Shown piece after piece: positions 17,588 through 24,218 of a stretch of 64,000 bases of DNA. The position numbers and the translations under genes were made by a program. Every line of letters starts with the position of its first letter. Position 1 is the stretch's first letter. Source of the DNA: Polyangiaceae bacterium (GTDB lineage Bacteria; Myxococcota_A; Polyangia; Polyangiales; Polyangiaceae); contig JAHBVX010000012.1 of the NCBI GenBank assembly GCA_019637295.1, positions 1 to 64,000 on the forward strand, given 5' to 3'. A model generated the notes under the pieces. The model was not told where the DNA came from. It searched no databases and worked only from the letters and a program-made list of their open reading frames with translations.

Positions 17588-17648
17588 AGCGATCGAACCC
17601 GCAACAGGATTCCAGGCTCGGGCGGTGGGCATCACCAATCAGTGGTGG
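17588..17648 (+). repeat. Left ~58-bp inverted repeat
   Basis: It begins AGCGATCGAACCC and ends CATCACCAATCAGTGGTG. It pairs with the reverse complement of 19735-19792, with mismatches and a two-base indel in the middle. A shorter, diverged copy in the same orientation lies at 20067-20091, just upstream of the MntA gene. Confidence 0.7.
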
Positions 17649-17694
17649 GTCTCGCGCACGCAACTGACGGCTCGCCGTGCTCGCTTCTCGGCGG

Positions 17695-17850
17695 CTATGC
17701 GTCGACGCCGGGAGAGTGCGCCATCCAGAACGCTTCCATTGCGCTGCAAAGCTCGTCGTCGTCGATCTCGTGACGTGTTCCTCGAGTTGGGCCTGCAAGT
17801 CTGGATCGTTCGCTTGCTCCTCGAAGCTGCCGCTTCTTTCGCTACCAGAT
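17695..17850 (-). pseudogene. Fragment of an unknown gene with one frameshift
   Basis: Reading leftward, one frame gives EEQANDPDLQAQLEEH and, one frame over, HEIDDDELCSAMEAFWMAHS and a stop at 17695. Each piece has natural composition and high GC3, and together they look like the end of a small acidic protein broken by a single-base shift near 17775. No start or family was recognised. Confidence 0.3.
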
Positions 17851-18197
17851 CGACTTGGCGGCGCTACGAACATTGCTCCTTGAACCGTTGGGCCCAGCGG
17901 CTCCCGCACCAGTGCCACACCATCACCATCGACGGGCCCTCCCTGCGCGGCCCCTCCAGCTAGCCGCCATCGACGCCACCACCGACGCCGCAGCGTGCCT
18001 CGTCCAGGCGCCTGCGGCGTTCTCCTTTCTCCACGCCCAACCTCGTTGATGGTTCCGGAAGATCTGCGGCTCCGCCACGGCCTGGCAGCAATACCTGCCA
18101 CCCGTTGCGACCGAGCTCGCGGTCCCCTGCGACGCACCATCGACCTCGATCACGACCCGCGCCGCTATTGTCCTTGGTTGCCACGGAAGATCGCTGT

Positions 18198-18213
18198 ATA
18201 TAGATTTCTATAT
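18198..18213 (+). promoter_or_regulatory. Palindromic operator/promoter at the antitoxin start
   Basis: ATATAGA, TT, TCTATAT is a perfect 7-bp inverted repeat that ends inside the ATG of the antitoxin gene. TATATA at 18197-18202 can serve as -10, with TTGGTT 17 bases upstream as -35. In GC-rich DNA this AT-rich palindrome stands out. It is the expected site for self-repression by the ribbon-helix-helix protein. Confidence 0.65.
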
Positions 18214-18496
18214 GAAACAAATCCTCATCGAGCTCGACGATCGTTCGGCCCGGGACCTGGAGCGCGTCGCACCGGCGAGGAAGCGCGTGCGCGCCGAGTT
18301 CGTGCGTCGGGCCATCCGCAGGGCCATCGACCTCGAGATCGACCGCGACACTGAGGAGGCCTACCGCGAGCAGCCGCTGCCGGCAGCGTTGGACGCTGGA
18401 GATCTCATGGGTTGGGATCCGGAGAACGAGCTCGCGGAGCCAAGGCCGCGGGTGCGAGCGTCGCGCGCAACGAAGCGACGGAAGCGAGTAGCGTGA
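18212..18496 (+). CDS. Ribbon-helix-helix antitoxin
   Basis: A 94-aa protein with the ribbon-helix-helix (CopG/Arc-like) pattern at its N-terminus: MKQILIELDDRSARDLERVA for the strand and first helix, then RKRVRAEFVRRAIRRAIDLE for the second helix. The C-terminal half is charged and Pro-rich, with a basic tail (RASRATKRRKRVA), typical of a flexible toxin-binding segment. It overlaps the following MazF-like gene by four bases (GTGA), and a palindrome lies at its start. Antitoxin and autorepressor are the likely roles. It belongs to the putative 17588-19792 unit. Confidence 0.8.
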   Translation: MKQILIELDDRSARDLERVAPARKRVRAEFVRRAIRRAIDLEIDRDTEEAYREQPLPAALDAGDLMGWDPENELAEPRPRVRASRATKRRKRVA

Positions 18497-18840
18497 GCGG
18501 TCCCGAGCCGCGCCAGTTCGACATTTGGTGGGCTCTCCTTCCCGAGCCCGCCGGTCGACGTCCCGTGCTACTGCTCAGCCGCACGAGCGCGTATGTCTAC
18601 TTGACTCGCGTGCTCGTGGTCGAGGTGACGACGACGGTCCGTGGCATTCCGCAGGAGATCGGGCTGGGTCAGCGCGAGGGGCTGAAGCGACCGTGCATCG
18701 CCAACCTCGACACCGTGCGCAACGTTCCCACGAGCTGCCTGCATGCACGTGCCGGTAGGCTCGCCGCCCGCCGGCACGTCGAGGTGAAGCGAGCGCTCGG
18801 CCACGCTTTGCACTGGCCAGAGCTCACAGCGCTGGCGTAG
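18493..18840 (+). CDS. MazF/PemK-family toxin
   Basis: A 115-aa protein from the GTG at 18493. The MazF signature is visible: FDIWWALLPEPAGRRPVLLLSR (Gly/Arg-Pro loop and first strands), VVEVTTTVRGIPQEIGLG, and the conserved ANLDTVRNVP strand before the C-terminal helix. Family members are ribosome-independent mRNA endonucleases. The upstream 81 bases in the same frame give an Ala/Arg-rich extension that overlaps the antitoxin, so the later GTG that overlaps the antitoxin stop is preferred. Cleavage specificity cannot be read from the sequence. Confidence 0.85.
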   Translation: MSGPEPRQFDIWWALLPEPAGRRPVLLLSRTSAYVYLTRVLVVEVTTTVRGIPQEIGLGQREGLKRPCIANLDTVRNVPTSCLHARAGRLAARRHVEVKRALGHALHWPELTALA

Positions 18841-18970
18841 CGCGCGCGTGCCTTCCCGTGAGCCCCCCATGCCGATGCATGTCACACCGCGCACGCTTGC
18901 GCAGACCAGTCCCACCCAACCGCGCGCAAGGCCGGCGCCGTGCTCGATCAGGCGTCTTCTTGGGTTTGGC

Positions 18971-18997
18971 GATGGCGGACTTCGGCGCGTTGGCCCT
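18971..18997 (+). repeat. Copy a of a dispersed 27-bp repeat
   Basis: Core GATGGCGGACTTCGGCGCG followed by TTGGCCCT. The reverse complement at 19644-19670 matches in 26 of 27 positions. A third, partial copy sits at 19562-19578 and a fourth at 63697-63718. Copies a and c face each other around the two small Cys-rich frames. Confidence 0.8.
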
Positions 18998-19014
18998 TAG
19001 CAGTACGGGGGCGG

Positions 19015-19341
19015 TCAGTGCGGCGCGGGCTCAACGAGCACGCAGACCTGGTCGATGCACTCCGCGGCCAGGGGTCGGCAGCTGACGCCCTGCCAGGGTG
19101 CAGCGATCATTTCGGCGTCACTCGCGCCATAGTGCAAGCGGGCGGCGCGCGCGGAGTCGTGACGCACCGCCATGACTCCGCGCGGCTCGACGCAGTACGG
19201 CCGAACGCCCAGGGTGAGCACGCGACAATCGTCGTTCTCTTCGCAGTGGGTCCATTCGTTCTCGGCAGCTAGCAGCGTGATCGCCGCCTGCGGCGCGATG
19301 GCAGTGTCGTGCGATGCAGTGCGCCCCGCCCGTGTTCCCAC
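19015..19341 (-). CDS. Small Cys-containing protein, possibly 5'-truncated
   Basis: The last ~90 codons look real, with strong GC3: AITLLAAENEWTHCEENDDC, RVLTLGVRPYC, then APWQGVSCRPLAAECIDQVC and a stop. The paired cysteines suggest an exported disulphide-bonded domain like others in this genome. The start is unclear; GTG at 19341 gives 108 aa without a signal peptide. The 5' end overlaps a plus-strand frame that also looks coding, so one or both may be truncated. Inverted copies of the 27-bp repeat surround the pair. Function unknown. Confidence 0.45.
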   Translation of the reverse strand: MGTRAGRTASHDTAIAPQAAITLLAAENEWTHCEENDDCRVLTLGVRPYCVEPRGVMAVRHDSARAARLHYGASDAEMIAAPWQGVSCRPLAAECIDQVCVLVEPAPH

Positions 19342-19777
19342 GGAGGACCTCGTCGTGACGACCGTGCGCCCGCGCTCGGCGCTGCCCCTCGACTGTGAGG
19401 TAAGGATGATCGACGGCGCGTGCCGCTTCGAGGAAGGCGTGCGGCTGGTGTGCCCTTCAGCCCCTCCGCCCGAGAAGATGCAATGCACGTGGGCTGAGGT
19501 GGATGAAAGCACTTGGATGGGAGTGACCGCCGCGACCCTGTGCTGGGACCTGAACGGGAGCGTGGCGGACTTCGGCGCACTCCTGCGAGTATTCCCGCCG
19601 GCCCGCCAGGGACTTCAAAGGGTCGTCGCGAAGCGCGTCGAGCAGGGCCGACGCGCCGAAGTCCGCCATCGTCACGCCAGGAACGGCAACGACGCTGGTC
19701 TCAGCTGTCAGCCGTTTGATGCCGCGTGGCGCGCACCACTGATTGGTGATGCCCACCGGCCGGGCCTGGAATCCTGA
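19298..19777 (+). CDS. Small Cys-containing protein, probably truncated or chimeric
   Basis: Codons from ATG 19298 (or GTG 19277) to about 19560 look like a real protein, for example VPTEDLVVTTVRPRSALPLD, CEVRMIDGACRFEEGVRLVC and KMQCTWAEVDESTWMGVTAA. After 19560 the frame enters repeat copies b and c and then the right inverted repeat, where it finally stops, so the last ~70 residues are not native. It overlaps the leftward frame at 19015-19341 antisense by 44 bases. The original protein was probably an exported Cys-rich domain. Function unknown. Confidence 0.35.
   Translation: MAVSCDAVRPARVPTEDLVVTTVRPRSALPLDCEVRMIDGACRFEEGVRLVCPSAPPPEKMQCTWAEVDESTWMGVTAATLCWDLNGSVADFGALLRVFPPARQGLQRVVAKRVEQGRRAEVRHRHARNGNDAGLSCQPFDAAWRAPLIGDAHRPGLES
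19562..19670. repeat. Copies b and c of the dispersed repeat, forming an inverted pair
   Basis: GTGGCGGACTTCGGCGC at 19562-19578 and its inverted counterpart at 19644-19670 (reverse complement starts GATGGCGGACTTCGGCGCG) enclose about 65 bases. Copy c also pairs with copy a at 18971. In RNA the two could form a long hairpin. Confidence 0.75.
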
Positions 19778-19792
19778 AAGGGTTCGATCGCT
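19735..19792 (-). repeat. Right ~58-bp inverted repeat
   Basis: The reverse complement begins AGCGATCGAACCC and contains GGATTCCAGG and GGTGGGCATCACCAATCAG, matching 17588-17648. It interrupts the plus-strand Cys-rich frame and marks the right edge of the putative unit. Confidence 0.7.
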
Positions 19793-20136
19793 TGTGGGTT
19801 CGACGCGGGCTCGGCAGTCGTGCGCGCAGATTCGCAAGGCGTGGTCGAGTGCAAGGGGCAGAGGCAGGGGTAGTGGGGCCGGATCGGGGGTGGCGAGCGA
19901 GGGGTGAGGGTTGAGCTGGCTCGGCTGCTTCGAGTCTGCCCGGGTGCTCGACCGCGTCGAGGAGCCTTCGCTCGCTTCGCGAGCTCGGCCCGCTTCGCGG
20001 CGCCTTCGCCTCCGCTGAGCAGACCCCCTTCGGCTCCTCCGACCGGTCACCCAAGCTCGCCCCAGGGGACCACCGATCAAAGGTGCGCGCCGTTGCGGAC
20101 GTCGCCAGGGCGCTCGAGTCGGGCTACGCTGGCCGT
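19793..20136. other. Repeat-rich gap before the MntA/HepT pair
   Basis: No gene is supported here. The stretch holds direct repeat A (19885-19923, starting CGGGGGTGGCGAGCGAGGGG), whose partner lies beyond hepT, and at 20067-20091 a diverged copy of the inner part of the 58-bp inverted repeat (ACCACCGATCAAAGGTGCGC). The MntA promoter should lie at its right end, but no clear -35/-10 pair was found. Confidence 0.5.
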
Positions 20137-20529
20137 GTGGAGAACGACGAGATACGGCGAGCCATCGTGCAGCGCTTCGGGCACGACCCCAGGGTGGCAG
20201 CCGTGTATCTGTTTGGCAGTCGCGCGCGCGGCACTGCCCGGCCCGACAGCGACGTCGATCTGGGCGTCCTGTACCGAACCGCTCCCCCCCGGACGCTTCT
20301 CGAACAACCCTTTGGCGCCCAGGAGGAGCTGGCACACGAACTTGGGGCGCCGGTGCAGGTCGTGGTCATGAATACCGCTCCCGTGGACTTGATCCACCGT
20401 GTGCTCCGCGACGGGCAGTTGTTGTACGAGGCCGACCGAAGCGCTCGCATCGCCTTCGAGGTTGATGCACGCAACGGGTACTTCGACCTATTACCGGTGC
20501 TCGAACAGTACCGGCGGCCCAGCACATGA
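20137..20529 (+). CDS. mntA: MntA-type minimal nucleotidyltransferase antitoxin
   Basis: A 130-aa MNT-domain protein from GTG 20137. The nucleotidyltransferase motif is complete: GSRARGTARPDSDVDLGV, that is GS at 27-28, then ten residues, then D39-x-D41. Proteins of this type neutralise HepT by AMPylating a tyrosine in the toxin's RX4HXY site. A 5' extension to 20083 would add residues without family likeness. The stop overlaps the start of the HEPN gene (ATGA). The pair is bracketed by 40-bp direct repeats, which suggests a cassette. Confidence 0.85.
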   Translation: MENDEIRRAIVQRFGHDPRVAAVYLFGSRARGTARPDSDVDLGVLYRTAPPRTLLEQPFGAQEELAHELGAPVQVVVMNTAPVDLIHRVLRDGQLLYEADRSARIAFEVDARNGYFDLLPVLEQYRRPST

Positions 20530-20945
20530 CGGACGCGGACCTCATCCAGAAGAAGCTCGCATTCATCGAGACATGCCTGCAGGAGCTCCGGAGCCTGGCC
20601 AACCTGGACACGATCGAGCTGGACGTGAAGGAGCGGCGCTTCATCGAACACACGTTGCAGGTGTGCGTGCAGGCCGTGCAAGACGTCGCCTCGCACATCG
20701 TCTCCGATGCCAGGTTGGGAGAGCCCAGGACCAATCAGGAGCTATTCTCCCTCCTGACCGCGGCCGGCTGGCTGAGCCCGGACCTGGCCGCCAAGATGCG
20801 AGCAGCGGTGGGCTTCCGGAACGTGCTGGTGCATGGCTACACGGTCGTCGATCTGGACATCTTGCGCGACGTGGTGACACATCGCCTCGGCGACCTCGAG
20901 TCGTTCGTTCGCGAGATCCGCGCGCAGCTCGCGCGGCGCGGCTGA
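20526..20945 (+). CDS. hepT: HepT-type HEPN ribonuclease toxin
   Basis: A 139-aa all-helical HEPN protein. The RNase signature RX4HXY is present as RNVLVHGY (Arg98, His103, Tyr105), at the usual place in the C-terminal third. It follows mntA with a four-base overlap. In described pairs the HEPN toxin degrades RNA (tRNA in one studied case) and is silenced by poly-AMPylation of the motif tyrosine. A hairpin lies 20 bases after the stop. Confidence 0.88.
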   Translation: MTDADLIQKKLAFIETCLQELRSLANLDTIELDVKERRFIEHTLQVCVQAVQDVASHIVSDARLGEPRTNQELFSLLTAAGWLSPDLAAKMRAAVGFRNVLVHGYTVVDLDILRDVVTHRLGDLESFVREIRAQLARRG

Positions 20946-20965
20946 TGCCATGAGGCCGGCAGCCA

Positions 20966-21001
20966 GGAAGCCGGTCTTGCAGCCGGCCACTACCGGCTTC
21001 C
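20966..21001 (+). terminator. Hairpin after hepT
   Basis: GGAAGCCGGT at 20966-20975 and ACCGGCTTCC at 20992-21001 form a perfect 10-bp stem with a 16-base loop. A competing stem, GGCCGGC with GCCGGCC, overlaps it. There is no T-tract. It is a probable transcript end for the toxin-antitoxin pair. Confidence 0.5.
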
Positions 21002-21003
21002 CG

Positions 21004-21043
21004 CGGGGGTGGCGGACGAGGGGGTGAGGGTCGAGCTGGCTCG
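21004..21043 (+). repeat. Direct repeat B flanking the mntA-hepT module (partner A at 19885-19923)
   Basis: It starts CGGGGGTGGCGGACGAGGGG and ends GAGCTGGCTCG. It matches A at all but about four of 40 positions, in the same orientation, 1.1 kb apart. The two copies bracket mntA-hepT and its hairpin. Confidence 0.75.
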
Positions 21044-21151
21044 CGCGAGATGCTCTCTCCAGCAGGCTTCGTGATAAGCTGCCAGGCGTTGAAAGCTGCA
21101 GGGTTGGCGCGTCGTCCGGATCGCGTGCGAGCGGGCGTGACAGCGCGTGGC

Positions 21152-21586
21152 ATGCTGGTGGTTCACCGGCTGTGGCGCGCGGGCCTAGCGCTTTCGTGGG
21201 TTGCCCTGGGTTGCGGCTCGCCGCCGCCGCCCGCGCCTTCGGCGGTGATCGTGGTGGCGCCATCGGCGGTCTGCGCCGGAGACGACCACCAGACCGAGAT
21301 CGTGATCCACGCGCGCGACTCGCAGTCGAGGCTCACCCTGGTGCCAGTTGCGCCGGAGCCGAGCGCGCCGCCGCTCGCCATTCACTGGTCGTTCTCCGGC
21401 GCGGAGCATCGCATCGTCGACGAGGACCCCGACCGTCAGCAGGTCGTCCTCACCATCGCGGGCGACCGGCCGTTGCACGTTCGCTTGCGGGTGCGCAACG
21501 CCGACGGCGGGGAGGCCATCGCGCTCACGACGGTGGGCATCACTCTGCCGGACTCCGAGTCCGGCGTGTGCGTGGGCTCACCATGA
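21152..21586 (+). CDS. Small lipoprotein, first gene of an envelope operon
   Basis: A 144-aa protein from ATG 21152: MLVVHRLWRAGLALSWVALG followed by Cys (lipobox ALGC). The mature part is beta-rich with an Ig-like flavour: APSAVCAGDDHQTEIVIHAR, LAIHWSFSGAEHR, and the GDRPLHVRLRVRNADGG strand pattern, ending in a Cys. It resembles a single bacterial Ig-like/PKD domain, but no family was firmly recognised. It overlaps the next gene by ATGA, so it opens a translationally coupled set of four genes. GTG 21137 is an alternative start. Confidence 0.65.
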   Translation: MLVVHRLWRAGLALSWVALGCGSPPPPAPSAVIVVAPSAVCAGDDHQTEIVIHARDSQSRLTLVPVAPEPSAPPLAIHWSFSGAEHRIVDEDPDRQQVVLTIAGDRPLHVRLRVRNADGGEAIALTTVGITLPDSESGVCVGSP

Positions 21587-22896
21587 GCCGACCCCGAGCG
21601 CACGCCCATGTCGCGCTGAGCGCCGTGCTGTTGCTGGGGAGCCACGCCGCGGCTGACGCCGGGGCGTTCCTGGGCGACAGCTCGCGGGTGGCGGCGCTCG
21701 CGGGTGCGGCGAGCGCGCGGCCGGGGGACGCCGCGAGTCTGCACACGAACCCCGCCGGGCTCGCCGATCTCACGGGCGCCGAGCTCGCGGTCTTGGCACA
21801 GCTCGCGCGGCTCGAGCACTGGTTCGCTCGCGACGGCGAAGCTCGCGAAGACAGGAGCCGCACCCTCGGCGGCTTCGGGCTGGCCGTCGGCGCGCGCCTT
21901 CCCGGTCCGGATTGGCTGAGGCAATTCCGTTTCGGCTTCGCCTTTCACACGCCTGCCGAGCACGCCCTGCGGGTGCGTGCTCCCGAGCGCCTGGACGAGC
22001 CCGAGAGCCCCTTCTACGACGGGCGCCCGGACAAACTCGGCGCCCTCGGCGCGCTCGCGGTCGAGGTCTTGCCCAGCTTGCGCGTCGGGGTAGGCCTCAG
22101 CGTCGCGCCCACGCTCCACGCCCCCTCGGATGTCACCTACGTGGCCGGGCGCGGCAGCGGTCCCGAAGAGGACGTGGAGATCCGGCTGGAGCGCGACCTG
22201 CGTTTCGGACTCGCGCCGCTGGTCGGGATCCGCGCACAGCCCTTGGACGCTCTCTCGCTCGCGTTGGTCTACCGCGGCGAGAACGCGTCGGTCGCTTCGG
22301 GCCGGCTCCGGGTCGTCGCCGGCGGCATCTTGGCCGACGATCCGGTGAGGTTTCGCCGGCTGTGGTCGCCCGAGCAGTTCGTGTTCGGTGCGCACGCCCG
22401 CGTGTCGTCACGCCTCTCGCTCTCGGCGGATCTCACTTGGTCCCGCTTCAGTCGCATGCGGGATGGCTACGATCGCCCGCTCGCCGAGCCCTTTCAGGAT
22501 GTCTTGTCTCCCGCGGCGGGCGGCGAGCTCGCGGTGGTCTCGGGCTTCGTGCTGCGAGCGGGCTACGCGCTGGAGCCCTCGCCCATCCCCGAGCAGGTGG
22601 GAGACACGAACTACCTGGGCGCCATGACGCATGTCCTCGCCGTGGGGGCGGGTCATGACTTCGCCAGCTCGCTGGCGGTGCCCCTGCGGCTCGACCTACA
22701 TGGCCGCGGCCGGATCGACGCGCGGCAGAGCGCCCGCAAAGATCCCGCGCGGCTCAGCGACGCGGACCCCGAGGCGCCGGGCACGCAGGTCACCAACCTG
22801 GGCTACCCTGGCTTCGAGTCGCGCGCGCTCCTGGTGCAGCTTGGCCTGACGCTGACCGTCGCGCTCGACGCCGCGGCCTGGGAGGCGGCGCGATGA
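21583..22896 (+). CDS. FadL/OMPP1-like outer-membrane protein A
   Basis: A 437-aa protein with a signal peptide (ALSAVLLLGSHAAADAGA). The start resembles the FadL/OMPP1/TodX family: SSRVAALAGAASARPGDAAS, then HTNPAGLADL, the family's NPAGL motif. The remainder is a series of amphipathic strands, and the last segment ALLVQLGLTLTVAL could close the barrel. Family members are 14-stranded outer-membrane channels for hydrophobic compounds, and the N-terminal hatch lies near NPAGL. It is coupled to the genes on both sides by ATGA overlaps. The substrate is unknown. Confidence 0.75.
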   Translation: MSRPRAHAHVALSAVLLLGSHAAADAGAFLGDSSRVAALAGAASARPGDAASLHTNPAGLADLTGAELAVLAQLARLEHWFARDGEAREDRSRTLGGFGLAVGARLPGPDWLRQFRFGFAFHTPAEHALRVRAPERLDEPESPFYDGRPDKLGALGALAVEVLPSLRVGVGLSVAPTLHAPSDVTYVAGRGSGPEEDVEIRLERDLRFGLAPLVGIRAQPLDALSLALVYRGENASVASGRLRVVAGGILADDPVRFRRLWSPEQFVFGAHARVSSRLSLSADLTWSRFSRMRDGYDRPLAEPFQDVLSPAAGGELAVVSGFVLRAGYALEPSPIPEQVGDTNYLGAMTHVLAVGAGHDFASSLAVPLRLDLHGRGRIDARQSARKDPARLSDADPEAPGTQVTNLGYPGFESRALLVQLGLTLTVALDAAAWEAAR

Positions 22897-24218
22897 GGGG
22901 CCACTGCGCGCGGCTCGTGCTGGGCCTGCTGAGCGCCGCTGCCGCGGCCGAGGCGAGCGTCGAGACGGACGTCGGCCTCGGTCCGCGCGGCGTCGCCCTG
23001 GCGGGATCCCGCGCGGCCCGACCGGGTAGCTACGACGCGGTGTTCTACAACCCCGCGGGCTTGGCCCCCGGCGGAGCGACGAGCGAGCAGGGCGGACACC
23101 TCGAGCTCGAGCTTGGCGCCCTGTACGGGCGACCGGTGGTGCACGCCACCCGCGCCGACGGCACGCCGCTGCCCGCCGCCACGACTCCCGACCTCGCTGG
23201 CGCGGTGCTCGGGATGCGCTTCAGCGTGGGCCAGCCCTTCGGCGTCGACGGCCTCGACGCGGGCGTCGCCGTGTGGCTGCCGAGTCGGCTGTTCCGTTGG
23301 AACATCGTGCCGGACGACGACCCCCACTGGTGGCTGCTCACGGATCGCCATCAGGTCGTCAGCGCTCACTTCGGCCTCGGGTGGCGCATCGACCGCTGGC
23401 TCTCGATCGGTGCCGCCTTGCGCGTCGGGTTCGACGTCGAGACATTCACGCGCGGTGAGGTCACCGACGTGACCGTCGGTCCCGATCCTCAATCCGGCAA
23501 GAACGTGATCCGCGCCGGGACTCAGTTTGGTACCGACGCCACCGTCTACGGCACCGTGTCGCCGCTGTTCGGCGTACTCCTCACGCCGGTGGATCAGCTG
23601 CGCATCGGCCTGGTGTACCGCCACCAGAGCGTCGTGGACGACTGGGGGGAGACGCGCGCGTCGGGCGTGCCCGGTCTGGGCAACCTCGGCTACGGCCACC
23701 GCTTCACTCACTACTTCGAGCCGAGCAGCTTCACCGCGGCCGTCAGCGCCGATCTGGCGCCCGGGCTCGATGTCTCCGTCGACGTCACGCTGCATCGCTA
23801 CGGGGACGCAACCACCACCAACATGGACTTCTTCGGCCCCGGGCGGTTCGGCGACACGCTCTCACCCGCGGCCGGGGTGAGCTATCGCACCAGCGCGGCG
23901 ACCTCGCTGCTGCTGGGCTATCGGTTCGCTCCCTCCCCGGTGGACAATCTCGGCGGTCCGACCAACCTCCTGGACAACGATCGCCACAACATCGGCCTCG
24001 GATCCGAGCTGCGACTCGCGCCGCTGCTCGGCGCACCCGCGCTCGACGCGAAGCTGGTGTTCGGTGTGCAACACCAAATCTTCGTCGAACGCAGCGAGCA
24101 CAAGGACTTCCGACGCTTCACGGACGATGAGGCGCTCGAGGGCAATCCGGGCTACCCTTCGTATCGGCATGGCGGGCATTTGCTCGTCGGCACGGTTGGC
24201 TTGGAGGCACGATGGTGA
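22893..24218 (+). CDS. FadL/OMPP1-like outer-membrane protein B
   Basis: A 441-aa paralogue of the preceding gene, with a short signal peptide (LVLGLLSAAAAAEA) and a stronger family start: VGLGPRGVALAGSRAARPGS and AVFYNPAGLAPGG. Strands with turns such as DQLRIGLVYRHQS, TSLLLGYRFAPSP and the final GGHLLVGTVGLEARW support a barrel ending in an aromatic residue. Two FadL-type genes in tandem with lipoproteins suggest a dedicated outer-membrane uptake or export assembly. It overlaps the next gene by seven bases. Confidence 0.8.
   Translation: MRGHCARLVLGLLSAAAAAEASVETDVGLGPRGVALAGSRAARPGSYDAVFYNPAGLAPGGATSEQGGHLELELGALYGRPVVHATRADGTPLPAATTPDLAGAVLGMRFSVGQPFGVDGLDAGVAVWLPSRLFRWNIVPDDDPHWWLLTDRHQVVSAHFGLGWRIDRWLSIGAALRVGFDVETFTRGEVTDVTVGPDPQSGKNVIRAGTQFGTDATVYGTVSPLFGVLLTPVDQLRIGLVYRHQSVVDDWGETRASGVPGLGNLGYGHRFTHYFEPSSFTAAVSADLAPGLDVSVDVTLHRYGDATTTNMDFFGPGRFGDTLSPAAGVSYRTSAATSLLLGYRFAPSPVDNLGGPTNLLDNDRHNIGLGSELRLAPLLGAPALDAKLVFGVQHQIFVERSEHKDFRRFTDDEALEGNPGYPSYRHGGHLLVGTVGLEARW

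Larger units (their letters stand above)
17588..19792. mobile_element. Putative 2.2-kb repeat-bounded unit carrying an RHH/MazF module
   Basis: Imperfect inverted repeats of about 58 bp bound this segment: 17588-17648 on the left and 19735-19792 on the right, both starting from the outside with AGCGATCGAACCC and ending inside with CATCACCAATCAGTGGTG. The unit contains a toxin-antitoxin pair, two small Cys-rich reading frames and a second nested pair of inverted repeats, but no transposase. It may be a non-autonomous transposable unit, or two separate insertions of one short repeat in opposite orientation. No target-site duplication is obvious. The stretch 17649-18197 holds only the degenerate frame listed separately. 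Confidence 0.45.

Noticed and set aside
17588-19792. Integron or cassette-array interpretation of the repeats
   Set aside because: No integrase gene, and the repeats lack attC-like paired R boxes; they are paired inverted or direct copies instead.
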